Shown in pieces: positions 12,701 to 24,800 of a stretch of DNA of 64,000 nt. The notes under the pieces are model-generated. The model ran no database searches. It was not told where the DNA came from and saw nothing but the letters and a program-made list of their open reading frames with translations. The stretch is from Oreocharis arfaki (Eukaryota; Chordata; Aves; Passeriformes; Paramythiidae). The stretch spans positions 62,001 to 126,000 of the forward strand of contig VZRR01002778.1 in the NCBI GenBank assembly GCA_013398015.1, read 5' to 3'. A program made the position numbers and the translations under genes. Each line of letters opens with the position of its first letter. Position 1 is the stretch's first letter.

Positions 12701-15700
12701 ATCAGGAGTTGAGGACTGAGGGACAGCATCTGCTTCTCTGCTTTGGGAAGCTTGAAATCTGCTACTTCTTCACTGCTCAGGCAGATGTGTTGAGTGCATG
12801 TACTTTTTTGGGGTTTGGCCTTTCATATAAGTTTCTGCAAGTTTATTTTCTGTTTTCACATTTGAAAGGAGATGCTATAATTCTGTACTACCATTTCCCA
12901 CACTGTGTAGCTGTCAGGAGGACATTAACAGGATGTAATGGCAGATATTTGTCTCAGAACTGGCTATGGGGTACTTTCTCACTCTCTCATCCTCAACGAG
13001 CTCCATGGACTTCCCAAAGTGATATCAACCAAGTTTTAATGCCATGCTGTAGCACCCAACTGTATCTCATCTCTTTTATCTAGACTCTATTCATTCCTTT
13101 CATTAAAAATGCTTGATACATTCGAAAGAAATATCTGAGCCACAAAATATATGTTCCAGGCATAAGCGTTTTAATAGATGACGGATTAATTAATAAAAAT
13201 CCTGATTAATTTCAATAAAGCAAAGAGTTTATCTTGAAAGGGATTGAATTTCCAAAGCTGAAGGTGCACAAATGAATTGCTTGAGTATTCACAGTGTTAG
13301 AAATATGAAGAACTGACAAGCATGGGACATGAAATGTGAGGATTGAACAGTTTACATACTTTGCAGATACAAAGCAAAAAGCAAGACACATATTCCCATT
13401 TTCTTACAGAAAACAGGGCGGTAGGAAAAGGATATAAATGTACCTTTTTTATGGTGTCAATTTATATTAGTCCATAATGCAGACACTGATCTGATTAAGT
13501 CTGGTATGACAGAAAATTAATGCTCATGACTCTGAATGCAGAGCCTACAACTAAATATTGCTCTATCAAAAGACAGTCCCTGGGATGGAGACTACAATCC
13601 AACTGAAATAGAAATACTTTCATTTGGTATGAGATGCCACTCACTCAAAATCAATAGCTATGAGTGGTACTTCATAGACTGATTTCAGAGGTGGGAAGGA
13701 GATGTGGCTTTTTTAATTGAGAAGCATGTATTTGTAGTGTGCATCTCAGCCAGAGGTACCTCAGAAATTACTCACTTTTGTAATTTGGAACATCCTGTTC
13801 AGTCATTTGAACTGAAATAAACGAAAATTTTATAGGCTATGTATTCATTAATCTAAGTGAATGTAAGCATTGAAGTAGAGACTAGAAATACCTTACTATT
13901 CTATTAATTCTATTAATACTTATAATACTTATTATTTATCATTGTTTCCCATGGAAACCAAAAGGTAAATTGATTATTTAAACTATGACTTATTACCACT
14001 GCTAGCTCTTTCTACTAAAGCTCTTAGAGGTTTCTGTGAAATATAAAAAGTATTTTTGTTCCAGAGACGTTCTTAAAATATCTCTGACTCACCCACATAT
14101 TTTTATATGTTACCTATATATATACCCTAAATGCAAAATATGGTCAAGTAATTATAGTAAATAAAAGTAAAACCCCCTTTTTTTTTCTTTTTTCTTTCAT
14201 TCTGAGGCTCTAAAATTACTGCATTTTTGCCATACTGCTGCATTTATTTTTCCATTGAATATTCATATGACCATAGTACTGGCAACCGTCCAACTTTCTC
14301 CTCAGAGCCTTAGATGCTTCTTACGGGTGCTGTTTCATATTTGAGATTTTCACTTTTTATTAAAACAGTAATATATATACAGGATTATAATTATGGTAAT
14401 ATACCAAATATCTATTTTTAAAATAAAGGCAAAATAGGTGCTTTCAGAAAAATCATTATAGCCAGTTTTAGTACTTCTCTTCATCAACACTTAAAATATT
14501 TTTCTTCTCAAGCTACAATATAGTAATTATGCTTCTGAGACTTTTTTCATTGCTATCATGCCAAGGTACCATTAAAACAGAAATTTAAGAATAATTTCAT
14601 CCAATCATCACCACCCATTCTTCCAGCAACACAACAAATGAAAGGAACAAGAACACAATAATTAAAATGATCATTTAAGCTTAGTTAATATAAATGTTTA
14701 AGCAAAGACAAACATATTAGGGTGAAGGTTTTTTTAAAACCATACCACAGCCCTACTGCCGTATCTCTTTTAGAAAGCAGATTAATATAATATATCAATA
14801 ATTTTTCACTGAAAAATATCATGTTCACAGAGGTAAATCCTCTATCTTAGGCTGCTTGTTGTTCTGTACCTATTCTTGGGAATGCTAGAAAGAGCTTCCT
14901 TCCCACCCCCCTCCCCATCAATTTTTCTAATAAGGATCTAAAAAATAGTGTTTGAGGTAAATTTACTCTTCCTACAGAGAGCAAGCAATATATATAAAAA
15001 CATATCACAAATAGTATCCATACAGCAGTGGTTTGCTCCTTGTAATACTGGCCATCTTTCTTCCTTTTTGTTTTTATTTATTCCTTTCCTTCACTGGAAG
15101 TGATGTAGCATTTAATGGGATGAAAAGATGGAAGGAGGAGGGCCAGAATGAAAAGGATGATAGAATTTGTGTGCCTGCCTTGTGAACCATCTCTCCTAAC
15201 ACTGTCACTGTCTCTTCTGATTGGACGCCTTTCCTACCTTTTTTAAGACACTCATTAATGTAAGTCATTAATGTAAAACACTACATCTGAGAAATGGAAT
15301 GGGTTTGGAAAACCGTGGAAGTGCATTGATCAGAACGTGAAAAAAATTGGATTATGTAAAGGCTTCCTCAGCCCCTAATATCATGTCCAACCATGGCAGA
15401 AAATGAATACTAATAGGAAAACAACCACCAACAAGAGGGTGTTAAAGAGTTCTTATACTAGTGTTACTTCAGGTTACAGACATAAGAAATTTGGCCATTA
15501 CCTGTTAGTCAGTCTCATGTGCAATTTATGACAGTGTTTTATGGCTTTAGGGGAACAGTTAGAAGGGAGATTTTTGTAAAGACACTATGAAGATTATGGA
15601 AATTGTGTTCAAATATCAACTGCTTAATAGAATGTAGGATAGTCACTTCTTGGGAGGAACAGAGACAAAGTCCAGTGAGATAAAGGTACCCTTAAAGTTA

Positions 15701-18101
15701 AACCACCTAAAGTTTTTATTTTAAACACAATAGACTTACAGTCTGCACAGTGCTTCTGAAAACACGTGGAAAACAAAGGAGCCTTGACCTGTGCTTCAGC
15801 TAAGTGCTGGGGTTTGGGGTGTAAGCTAATATACTTGCAACACAAACAGCTGTGATGTCCTGGCTAGCATCACCCACTATTCCTTTCTGGCACAATTTGG
15901 GTTACTCAGCCGCAGGCGAAATAAGTTGGTAGGCCAGTCTGGAAAAAAGCTGCACTCCTGCCCATTCTATACCTGAAAAATGGCTCCAGCATTCCTCTCT
16001 TCTAGGCTGGTATTTTCCATGAGCCCTAAACTAATTTACAAGAATGCCAGATAAATAAGCAAACTTGTCTGAAAATATTTTTTTTCTTGGAATAAATCTA
16101 TATTCTGTTGACACTGCAACCTGAGGTAATATTGTATACATCAGCATTTTTAATGTATGCTAGTCTGCTCATAAAATCATTGCTTCCTGAGCTTACTTAC
16201 TGTCACATTTTAATTCTCTAGTGACCATAACACAAGAAAGTTTGATATAAGCCTTTTTCAAAATTATATTTGGGAAACAACCAATACCATTTACAATCCA
16301 ATAGAAATGCAGTTGCTTAATATATCACTACATTCTGCTCTGCTCCAGTCTCTCTGCCTGAATATAATATCCCAAGCATTTATGACTCTACTTACGCTAA
16401 GCACATACAGCTAAATCAGATTCCTGACATTTTTCTCCACTTCTATGGCTTGAAATGAGATCCAGATTTTATTAAACTCTTACTTTTTGTTGTCTATCCT
16501 ATAAAAATGTAATATTTTCATATGATGTCAAAGATTCAAGACCCATTCAAAATTCTGGTCTTTTCCGTCAGTCCAATAAGATGACATATTTCTTTTCAGA
16601 ATCATCTGCGTTCTAGGTGCCACCCTTAGCCACCCTTAACACTGATTTAAACACAGCTATAATTTCTGAAATCCAGATGAATGAAAAAGAAGAATTTGAC
16701 CTTGTTCTCTCCAGCTCCTGACTTCCCTTGTTTCTACTGGCTCAGTTCTTTGTGGACATTTTCTATGTATTCTCTGAGTTGCTTGCACTGCTAAGGTGTT
16801 TTAAATGCTTCCTGCTTAAGTCTTAGACTCTATTCATAAACAAACAGCAGTTTTTGTCCTTGGTTGAAATACTTACACTGTCTCCCTCTTTGAGATATAT
16901 TTGGTAAAATTTTTCTTCCCATTAGGAACCAGCTCACTAAATGGAAAAGAAGCTGCAAAACATAGATTTTGATCTGACTAGAACCAAGAAAACACTAGGG
17001 ACCAGGCTGTAGAGCCAATGTCAGACTGCCTAAAATGTAGATGTTACATTTCAACCAGACACTAAGAATAGGATTCAGGATAATCACAGAATTGAGAGAA
17101 GGATGCTCTACTTCTAGAAAATGATAGAGAGATGGAAATATAGCTCCTTTCTTGGAGCTCTAAACAAAGGCAGCAGTGAGGAATAGTTGTGAAATCGGGG
17201 TTCAGTCAGAAAGCTCTGATGCTCTGAGTGAAGGGGTAGGACGCTACTGGCACAGTAGCTACAACGTTTTAGGAGGTTTAGAACTTCAATACTTTTGTGT
17301 CTGAGTCATTCTCATCTCTGCAGCCAGGAATATAAGTGTTTACAGAATGCCTGATGGGAAGGATAAGAGCTCACTGGGGCAGTCCTGGATTCTTCTACCT
17401 GCTTTTACAATTCTTAAGGTTTCTTCCTATAGCACATCAATAGCAACCATATCAGTATGAAAGTAACTGGTCAGTCAAGTCTGTGCATGCCTTTTGCCTT
17501 TCAAAATCATTTGTTATTGCAGAAAAAAATAAGCATTTACTTGAGTAGCAAAGAATAAATAATGAAACAATTATTTCACTGTAAGATAGAAATAGTGGTG
17601 TAGATAGTGGTTAGATGATGAATAAACTGAAGACCTTTTTTCACATGAACAATTAATTTTATTCCAAGATGGGAATATGATTGATTCAACACAATTAGTT
17701 GCATCTTAACAATGTGCAAAAATACTTATTTAAATATTAAGTACAAATTAAATGCTGTATCTTTTAGGAATGTTTCAGTTTCAGACTGTAGTTAAAAATC
17801 TTTTTTTTAAAATCCTTTTAAAATAGGCATAGCACAAAAACTACAGAGGTCATTAAAAATCTACAGAAATGGGACTGTGGGGTGAGGGCATGGAAATCAC
17901 TCAAACAACCTGCTGGGCAATAGATTAGCCCCCTTGCTGCTCCCATATTACTCCTTCATGAAGTGACCCATTTTTAAAATCAATTAGGTTAACTTCCTGT
18001 TACTCGGACAAGGAATTTTCCAATTTATAAGTGAATCTGTTCATAACGACTTTATACCCACTTCTTCTTGTGTCAATACTTTTCATTTACCTTGAGAGGC
18101 T
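9736..18101. other. Anonymous AT-rich non-coding sequence
   Basis: Over 8 kb with no recognised gene or repeat. The longest frame is 124 codons at 12709-13083 on the plus strand, with no recognisable domain. Homeodomain-type ATTA cores cluster at 13155-13215. Short direct repeats of 'ctattaat' type lie at 13896-13920. A C-rich tract with G-quadruplex tendency on the minus strand is at 14902-14916. A 14-base direct duplication ('gggcagtgtacctt', second copy partial) occurs near 11094-11118. Confidence 0.55.
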
Positions 18102-18119
18102 CCCCCCGCCCCCCTCCCC
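18102..18119 (-). other. Minus-strand G-rich tract (possible G-quadruplex)
   Basis: The plus strand reads C6-G-C6-T-C4, so the minus strand has three G runs of four, six and six separated by single bases. Three-layer quadruplexes need four separated runs, so only a two-layer or bulged quadruplex is possible here. It lies in otherwise AT-rich DNA with no gene nearby. Function is unknown and structure is only potential. Confidence 0.35.
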
Positions 18120-21100
18120 ACTATTGGTTTTGCTTTATTTATGCAGTTATCCTGCATTTTCTTGACTGAAACAAGCCACGTTTTACCCTTTCCTATTAAA
18201 TGATGTGCTCCATTTATTAGTCAACACAGAAGAAAATATTTCTCAATATTGACTCTCTGTGAGCCCCACCAGAAAAATTCACAAACCGTAGGGGAAGTTA
18301 ATGGAAATATCCAAGCTGTTCCTCACATTCACAGTCTCTGAGAGCTAGCAGATCACTGCAATTTTCAGAATAGGTGGCATCTCAGAAACAAAGTGGTGCC
18401 ATGACAAGAATGCACACCATTGGGTTTATTTAAGAGTCAAGGACAGCTTTCATGGATCTTTATTGTTGTAATCAGAAATTACATTCTTGTTTCCAAAACT
18501 AATTGTCGTCCTCCCCCCATTCCCCTTGAATACATATTTCAAAGGAATTGCTTCTGGTTTCTAGCCAACAGAATGGATTTTACAATTCATGACTGAAAAA
18601 AGAACGACATTGAATTTAACCTCCTAAATGTAATCCTTTTACGTATTGCTGGCTTGTAATACAGCCATCTTGGTTTTAATGGTAGCTGTTTTCTCAGATT
18701 TACAGCCCAATTTTCACAAATACATGAAATACTTGTCATAGGTCTCAAATGACACGTGTTCAGGAATGTTACAATAATCAATAAAGGCATTTTTATAGTG
18801 TCACTAAATATTTAATCAAGCTTTCAAGAGTCTTGGGCCGTTACGGTTTTCTCCTTCTAGCATTAACTGTATTAGATGGTCTGTGGAACCTGATTATTTG
18901 TCCTTTGTGGAACATTCACTTTTACTAACTGTCAAATAAAAGACATATCTTGCACAGAGCATTTATAGAGACAGATGCAGCATTAACAGTACATTGGGAA
19001 TGGCTGTCTATCTGCTACAGATTTAGGGGATGGATAAGTTTCAGAAGACCTTAGCATGTCTAAGGCTAAAAATTAATGAGGGTTTTCATGCCTGACTTCC
19101 ACAGTGTAACCTATTTCCTAGAGGATACTGGAAACTTAGATGTCGCAAATCTTGTGGGAGATTCTTAAGTATTCTTAAATAATACCCACCATTCCATGTG
19201 AGAATGGAAAATATCTAGCAAGTTTAAGTGAGAAGGACCGGAAAAAGCGGCATACAGGACTAACTTTAGCCAGAATCCAAAATGTCTTCCCTCAGCTCTG
19301 CTTTTATCAATTACTCTTCTTACTCTCTATCTAGTTTTGACTATTTCTCTCGAGCTGTGATTTGCATCTGGTTTTACACGGTATAGATTTGACCCCATAC
19401 AATGACGAGCATATGAAGATTATTTCTTGTCTGCCAAAAAACCTGAACTTCCAATTTTTCTTTCTTTTTTATTATTAAAATCCAGATGCACTCCCTTCTC
19501 TTAGTTTGAATTGCACGTGCTAAATACTGTATGCCTAGTATGGTGTAATTTGATTATTCTATTTAGCTATTACTGTTGCTTGTGTTTCTATAATTTTATA
19601 TGTTTTATCCATGCTATTTTTGCAATCTTGATTCTCTGAGTTTATTATTTGTGTTAAACTGTTTTTTAAGTCACATATAAGGGTTTATAATAAATGTTTA
19701 AAATCATACGGTAGATACAGATAAGTGAAAAAAGTGTGTAACATAATTGTACACACAGACAACTATGTACACATATTTTTGATATAATATATCAATTTGG
19801 GAATTTTTTTCTCCTTAATGTACAATATGTTTTGCTATAACAAGAAGCATTGTGGTTTCCATAAGAGCTAAGCAAATAGGCTTATATTTGTGTACCAAAC
19901 TTAAGCTTGCTTTTAACTCTCTGGAAATGGCCAGTAAATTTCAGCGATCCTTGAAATAAGTCTACTTTCATAATTTTAACATTTCTCGAAAGTTTACACA
20001 AAATATGTTACAATATCTAAACCCCCAGCATTCTGTATATGGAAACCTCATAAATAATAATCAGTTAAGACTGAAAATGCTGCACTGAGCTGCATGTTCA
20101 GAAGAAAATATTCTAGTCCCATGGCTACATTTCTTTTCCTCTGAGGCATACACACATTGTAAGAAGGAGAACTACGATACACATTGAGTATCATTTAACA
20201 CATGTTGTGTATGAAACACAACATCAATTTTTTTCTGATAATAGATTATTTGTTGCAATGACAGGTAATGTCTTAAATTCTTATGGTAATACATTATTTA
20301 TGGGAATGTCGATTACACGGCAAAGTCCAACGTATTACTTGAAAGCCACCACTGCATAATATCCCAACGTGAGGACAAAAGACAGCAGAAATAAATTGGT
20401 AATGATTTTAATTCAGCTGAGAGTAAACAAAATCTAAGAGCGCGAAGGAAATAGAAAACACTTTTGGTGCAATATTTTTTCTCCTTCCTAACATTAAATC
20501 CTCTAATGCTCGAATTTCCTTATAGTGGCCAGCTATAAGGACATGAGTTGTTAGAGTGGAACTCTTAGCTCTTGGGAAATTCAAATTTGTTATTCCTTCA
20601 TGAACAAGAAACTGGAATGAAGGCAAAAAAAAAAAGATCGTGCAAACAGACAAGTTTTTCTGTCTCAGCATTAACGTACTCACGCAGCTGCCATATCAGC
20701 ACCATGTTGCCACACCCTTGAGATAAGCCAAATTTTCTACATCTAGTAGGAAATTTTAAAAGAAATGTTTCAGTCTAGGTTCTTGTTCAGATTTTAGTAC
20801 CAAACAGAAGCAGGAACTTTCACACTCCTAAATTAGATACAGAAATATCACCAAGTGCCTTTCTGTGTTCCCTGTCTTGAAAGACTTACTAAGAGCTAAA
20901 ATGCCTCTGGGACCCCCAAAATTCTCTGTGAATGCCATGAACAATGCTTCATCTAGGGATGCCAGGGCAAAACTATAATGACTTTTTAGAATAGTTCCAT
21001 CAAATTAATAGCTGGCTGAGGGTCAAACTTCTATGGCTTGAGTACAAGCTTTTTGTGTATCTTAAAAATAAATGTCTCTTCTTCAAAAAAGGTTGGTGAG

Positions 21101-24100
21101 ATGCATGTCTATATCCCATCCAAATGACTGTAAAAATCTGATCCAATAAAAAATAAATTGCAAGTCATCCTTTATTTGTAATAAGGTTATAATATTCCTA
21201 ATGCCTACCATATCTAGTCATAGATAGCTATATTTGAAATCCATATATGTACAGGATTAGGCAAAAATAATTCTACTGAGTTGCTGAATTTTATAATATG
21301 GCTTAGAATAAGGAGGCATTTTTACTCGCCACGTTAAAGAAGAAAACCTCATATACCTGAAGAACATAAAACAGGCTACAAGCGCAGGATTTGTACAAGG
21401 AACTTGTACAAGAGAAAGTGTGAAAATAGAACCAGATGTTTGTGTTACTGAACTTTCTCAAAAGTCCTTTAGGGAGCATTCTGCAAAAAACTGAGGTCTT
21501 AGTGTTTTCATTTTCCAGAACCGTGATGCAGTTTTAAAGCCTCATATATACTTGATAACCAATAACACTGCTCTTTTCATGGTTTTGCAGTTTGCAACCT
21601 TAGTAATGCTACTATTGTATAAACAACAGTGCGAGCCATGACTTCCTGAGTTTAGAACTGAAACAGAACTTAGTCTCAGTGGAAACATGAAAAACTATGG
21701 TATCTTCTCTATACCAATTAACCCACATGAAAATAATTTGTATAACATTTCTGATCTTTTAATTTTATTTTTATCATTGCACAAAAAGAATAAAGCTAAT
21801 AATGTATCACCTCTTCCTAATTTTCAGACTGAGAGGACTAACAAAACTGACTAGGAAGTCAAAAAGTTCTATACTTATGTATCAGAAATATTACCCCAGA
21901 ACTATAGCCTCAGTGACTGGTGAAACAAAGTGTAATAAGTCCTACACAACCTTTGAAAATTTTTTTTAATCAGAAGAGTTTGAAAGTTTTTTATTAAGGG
22001 GACAAGTTGGAATTTAATGAAATTATACAGTACCAATAGTTTCAAAAGAAAGGCTAAGTGTAATGGGAGAAGAGATATAATCCATGGTCAGTTTTTAGTG
22101 TAATAAAAGCAATTGGTTTCTCAGACTTGAAAGAAATAGCATGTTCTGTGCTCAGTAATGCTTATTCTGGCAGTTGCTCCTGGCAATGTATCTCATATAA
22201 TTTTGAAAGGTACAAAGACATAAAAACTTCTTACATGAAACAGAACTCAGGGATATTAAGGTGACAGAGGGTGAAGTGAAGAGTGTAGGCTTTGAAGAAA
22301 CCAAGGCAATTTTCAAAGCAACCAACTTTATATTCTTTTTCTAGAGTTACTCTGTCAAAGATACTTAGCTCAGCTGTCATTTCTTCCTTACTAAAGCCAT
22401 ATGTTTCACAACTTAAATCGGCAGATCCATCTGTGTTATTGGTGGTGAATAGCAGTGGTTAACTGCATGTTCTGCATACAGATCATTCTGTTGTACCCAG
22501 ACTCAATTTTCATTTAAAAAAAACAGCAACCAAATCTGCCAGCTATGTCATAGACATTTTCAGGTTTCTGACTAGGAAGAAGAGAAGAACACGTTCTCTT
22601 TTTCTTGCCTATATAATTTGTTCAAAGACATCACAGGCAAAAAAAAAAAGATTTTTTCATGTAATTTCTTTAATATTTTCAAATTGAAAATAAGTGTTTT
22701 TCAATATTTACAGTGGCTTTAGAAGACCACACAGCTAGCATACAAGCTATTACTCTATTCCATCATGCACAATAAGCTTTCATCTATTGTAAAAATCAAG
22801 TTTTAATACCAGTAGGTGTTAAAGTTTCAGTAACATCCGCTGCCCCATATCACCACCTGAGGCACATTGATTAACGTATTTCAGCTAATAAAGTATTTTA
22901 TTTGATAAGATATGTTATGTGGGTTACAATCTGCAGAAGTTGAGTCTTCTGACTTGGGAAGTAGAGGGAAAGAAAATGAAATTATTGCAGTGACAGTATG
23001 GTTTCAAGTGAGGTATCATTTTCCAGGAAAAAATGCTTTCTCTCACTTTCAAACAGCTCTAACAGCACCTTTAAAGAGTCTCAGAGTTGCTCCTTTTAAA
23101 AATGCTGCCCTTGCATAACTAGAAGCCTCACCAATATTAGAATGTTTCTGTTTCTGGCGTTATCCATTATACTGCAAGAGGTAGGGAGCCTCATTCCAGC
23201 ATACCTGTTAGCACACTGTGGATTTCTTTTGAAAAAAATAAACCCCACCCATATCTCATAACATCTCTCTGAAATGACAGAATTTGAAGAGCCAGAAGAG
23301 ATGATATTTGAAAGCGGTCTTTTTTCCTTTAAGGAATGACTGATTGCTTCAGAGAGCATGTGTAACCAACCAGGCCTTTCCTAGCTAACATGTAGGAGGA
23401 GAAGAGTTCAGAGAGGCAAAATCTCTCTCCAGTTGCATGGTAAGGGTGACTTGCATCCCCACGGCTGCCCTTCAAACTTCTGATCTAAAACACGGGTGTC
23501 AGTGACCTGTGGGATGAGCAGCAGGAGCAGAAATCTTCGAATTGATGCCTTTCTTGATTACTTGGATACTTTTCTTTCTCACGTCATCCTAAATACAACT
23601 TAGGGACAGTATGGGAAATTGTTCTGTTTTCATGCAAATGCAGAACTCTGCTGAGAGAGAAGAATTTTTAGAGTTCTGACCCAGTCCAAAAGCATGAGCC
23701 ATACTCTAGGCCACTATTTCTCAGCCTCAACCTGAACTAAGTAAAATACCTATCCTCTTCATACCAAGAAAATTATAAGGAAGAATTGCTTTCAGTGTCA
23801 TGAAATTGATCCCAGAAAAAAACCCAAAAAGCACTGATTAGCACAAGGATAGTGTTTGAGGATAGTTAGTTTGAGGATAAAGGTAGATTGAGACACTTAT
23901 GCCTCAAAAAGTTGGTGAACAAATGCAAATATTTCAGCTTTCCAGCAGCTTGTCAGTCATGCACAAAGCTTTTTTGAATGGAGACATTCCCACAGCAGCT
24001 GACATAAGGATGAATCTTAGAATTGGAAGAGTTGACTGCTTTATGATAAAGTTGAATAATAATGCTGATGAACACCAAAATAAAAAAAAGAGTTCAGTTT

Positions 24101-24249
24101 CTCATCCGTGTATGTATCAAAGACCTGACATTTTCACAATAATACTGCAGATATGTTGCTATCACCTTTCTTTAGAAGAATCTAGGTACAGCTCTTCCCA
24201 ATGGAATAGGATTTCTGTTTGAAAAGGAACATGCCCTAAAAATGGTAAT
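18120..24249. other. Anonymous AT-rich non-coding sequence
   Basis: No gene or classifiable repeat was seen. Frames reach 107 codons (23899-24222, plus) without any recognisable domain. A perfect nine-base stem with a five-base loop lies at 20202-20224. A moderately GC-richer stretch near 23375-23530 shows no known feature. Short A runs are scattered throughout. Confidence 0.55.
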
Positions 24250-24309
24250 TTAAATTTCTTTTGTTTATTTTTCTTTTATTTTATTTTTTAGCTTTTTTCC
24301 CCCACATTT

Positions 24310-24347
<38 letters not shown>

Positions 24348-24372
24348 NNNNNNNNNNNNNNNNTTTTTTTCT
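24250..24372. repeat. T-rich low-complexity tract containing a 32-base T homopolymer
   Basis: From about 24250 the plus strand becomes strongly T-rich ('tttatttttcttttatttta'). It then holds an uninterrupted run of 32 T at 24314-24345, two other bases, an unresolved gap and more T. It may be a homopolymer that assembly could not cross, or the reverse-complemented poly(A) tail of a retroposed sequence lying to its right in minus orientation. No TTTATT (reverse AATAAA) lies immediately right of the gap, so the second reading is unproven. Confidence 0.9.
24348..24363. other. Assembly gap of 16 N
   Basis: Sixteen undetermined bases interrupt the T tract. The gap's true length is unknown. It sits exactly where a long homopolymer would defeat assembly, so missing sequence at this point may be longer than shown. 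Confidence 0.99.
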
Positions 24373-24469
24373 GTATAAGGTAATAGGCATGGATTCTTTC
24401 ATACAGGATATATATTCCTTGTGTCCACCAGCACCAGATTTACTATAATCGGCTTATCCATGTGCGAGA

Positions 24470-24800
24470 CACAGTGAGAAAGAGGTGCGAGAAACCCTAT
24501 CTGAGCTCTCTATCTCTGGGCTTGAAAGCAGCATGTAGGCTCGTGCCCTGCCCTGGTGCCTGGTCCCAGCCCTGCAGGACTCATCCCAGCTCTCCCAGCT
24601 CCATGTCCAGGCCTAGTGCCCAATGACGACTGTGGCTGGCCCCATTCCCTGTCAGCAGCCCTGCTCTGCTCTCTGGCTGGACACAGGGCCAGGTCCTACT
24701 GGGGAATAGTGCCTGTGTCCCAGGCTCATCTGCTGCTCCCAGCTCACTGCCCTCGTGGGGGAACCCGCTCTTGTTCATCCTTGGCAGCCCTCTCCTAGCT
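24470..24800. other. GC-rich island of unknown origin
   Basis: Base composition changes sharply from AT-rich to GC-rich at about 24480 and back at about 24800. The stretch is rich in CCC, CCAG and CTG-type words and has both strands open for 65-80 codons, as GC-rich DNA often does. It begins roughly 100 bases right of the T tract and gap, so it could be part of a retroposed element, an LTR fragment or a retrocopy of an untranslated region. I do not recognise it. It is CpG-poor, so it does not look like a promoter CpG island. Confidence 0.5.

Noticed and set aside
12709..13083. 124-codon plus-strand frame
   Set aside because: No domain, no plausible promoter or exon borders; compatible with chance in this amount of DNA.
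23899..24222. 107-codon plus-strand frame
   Set aside because: No recognised motif; it lies in ordinary AT-rich sequence and ends in a low-complexity region.
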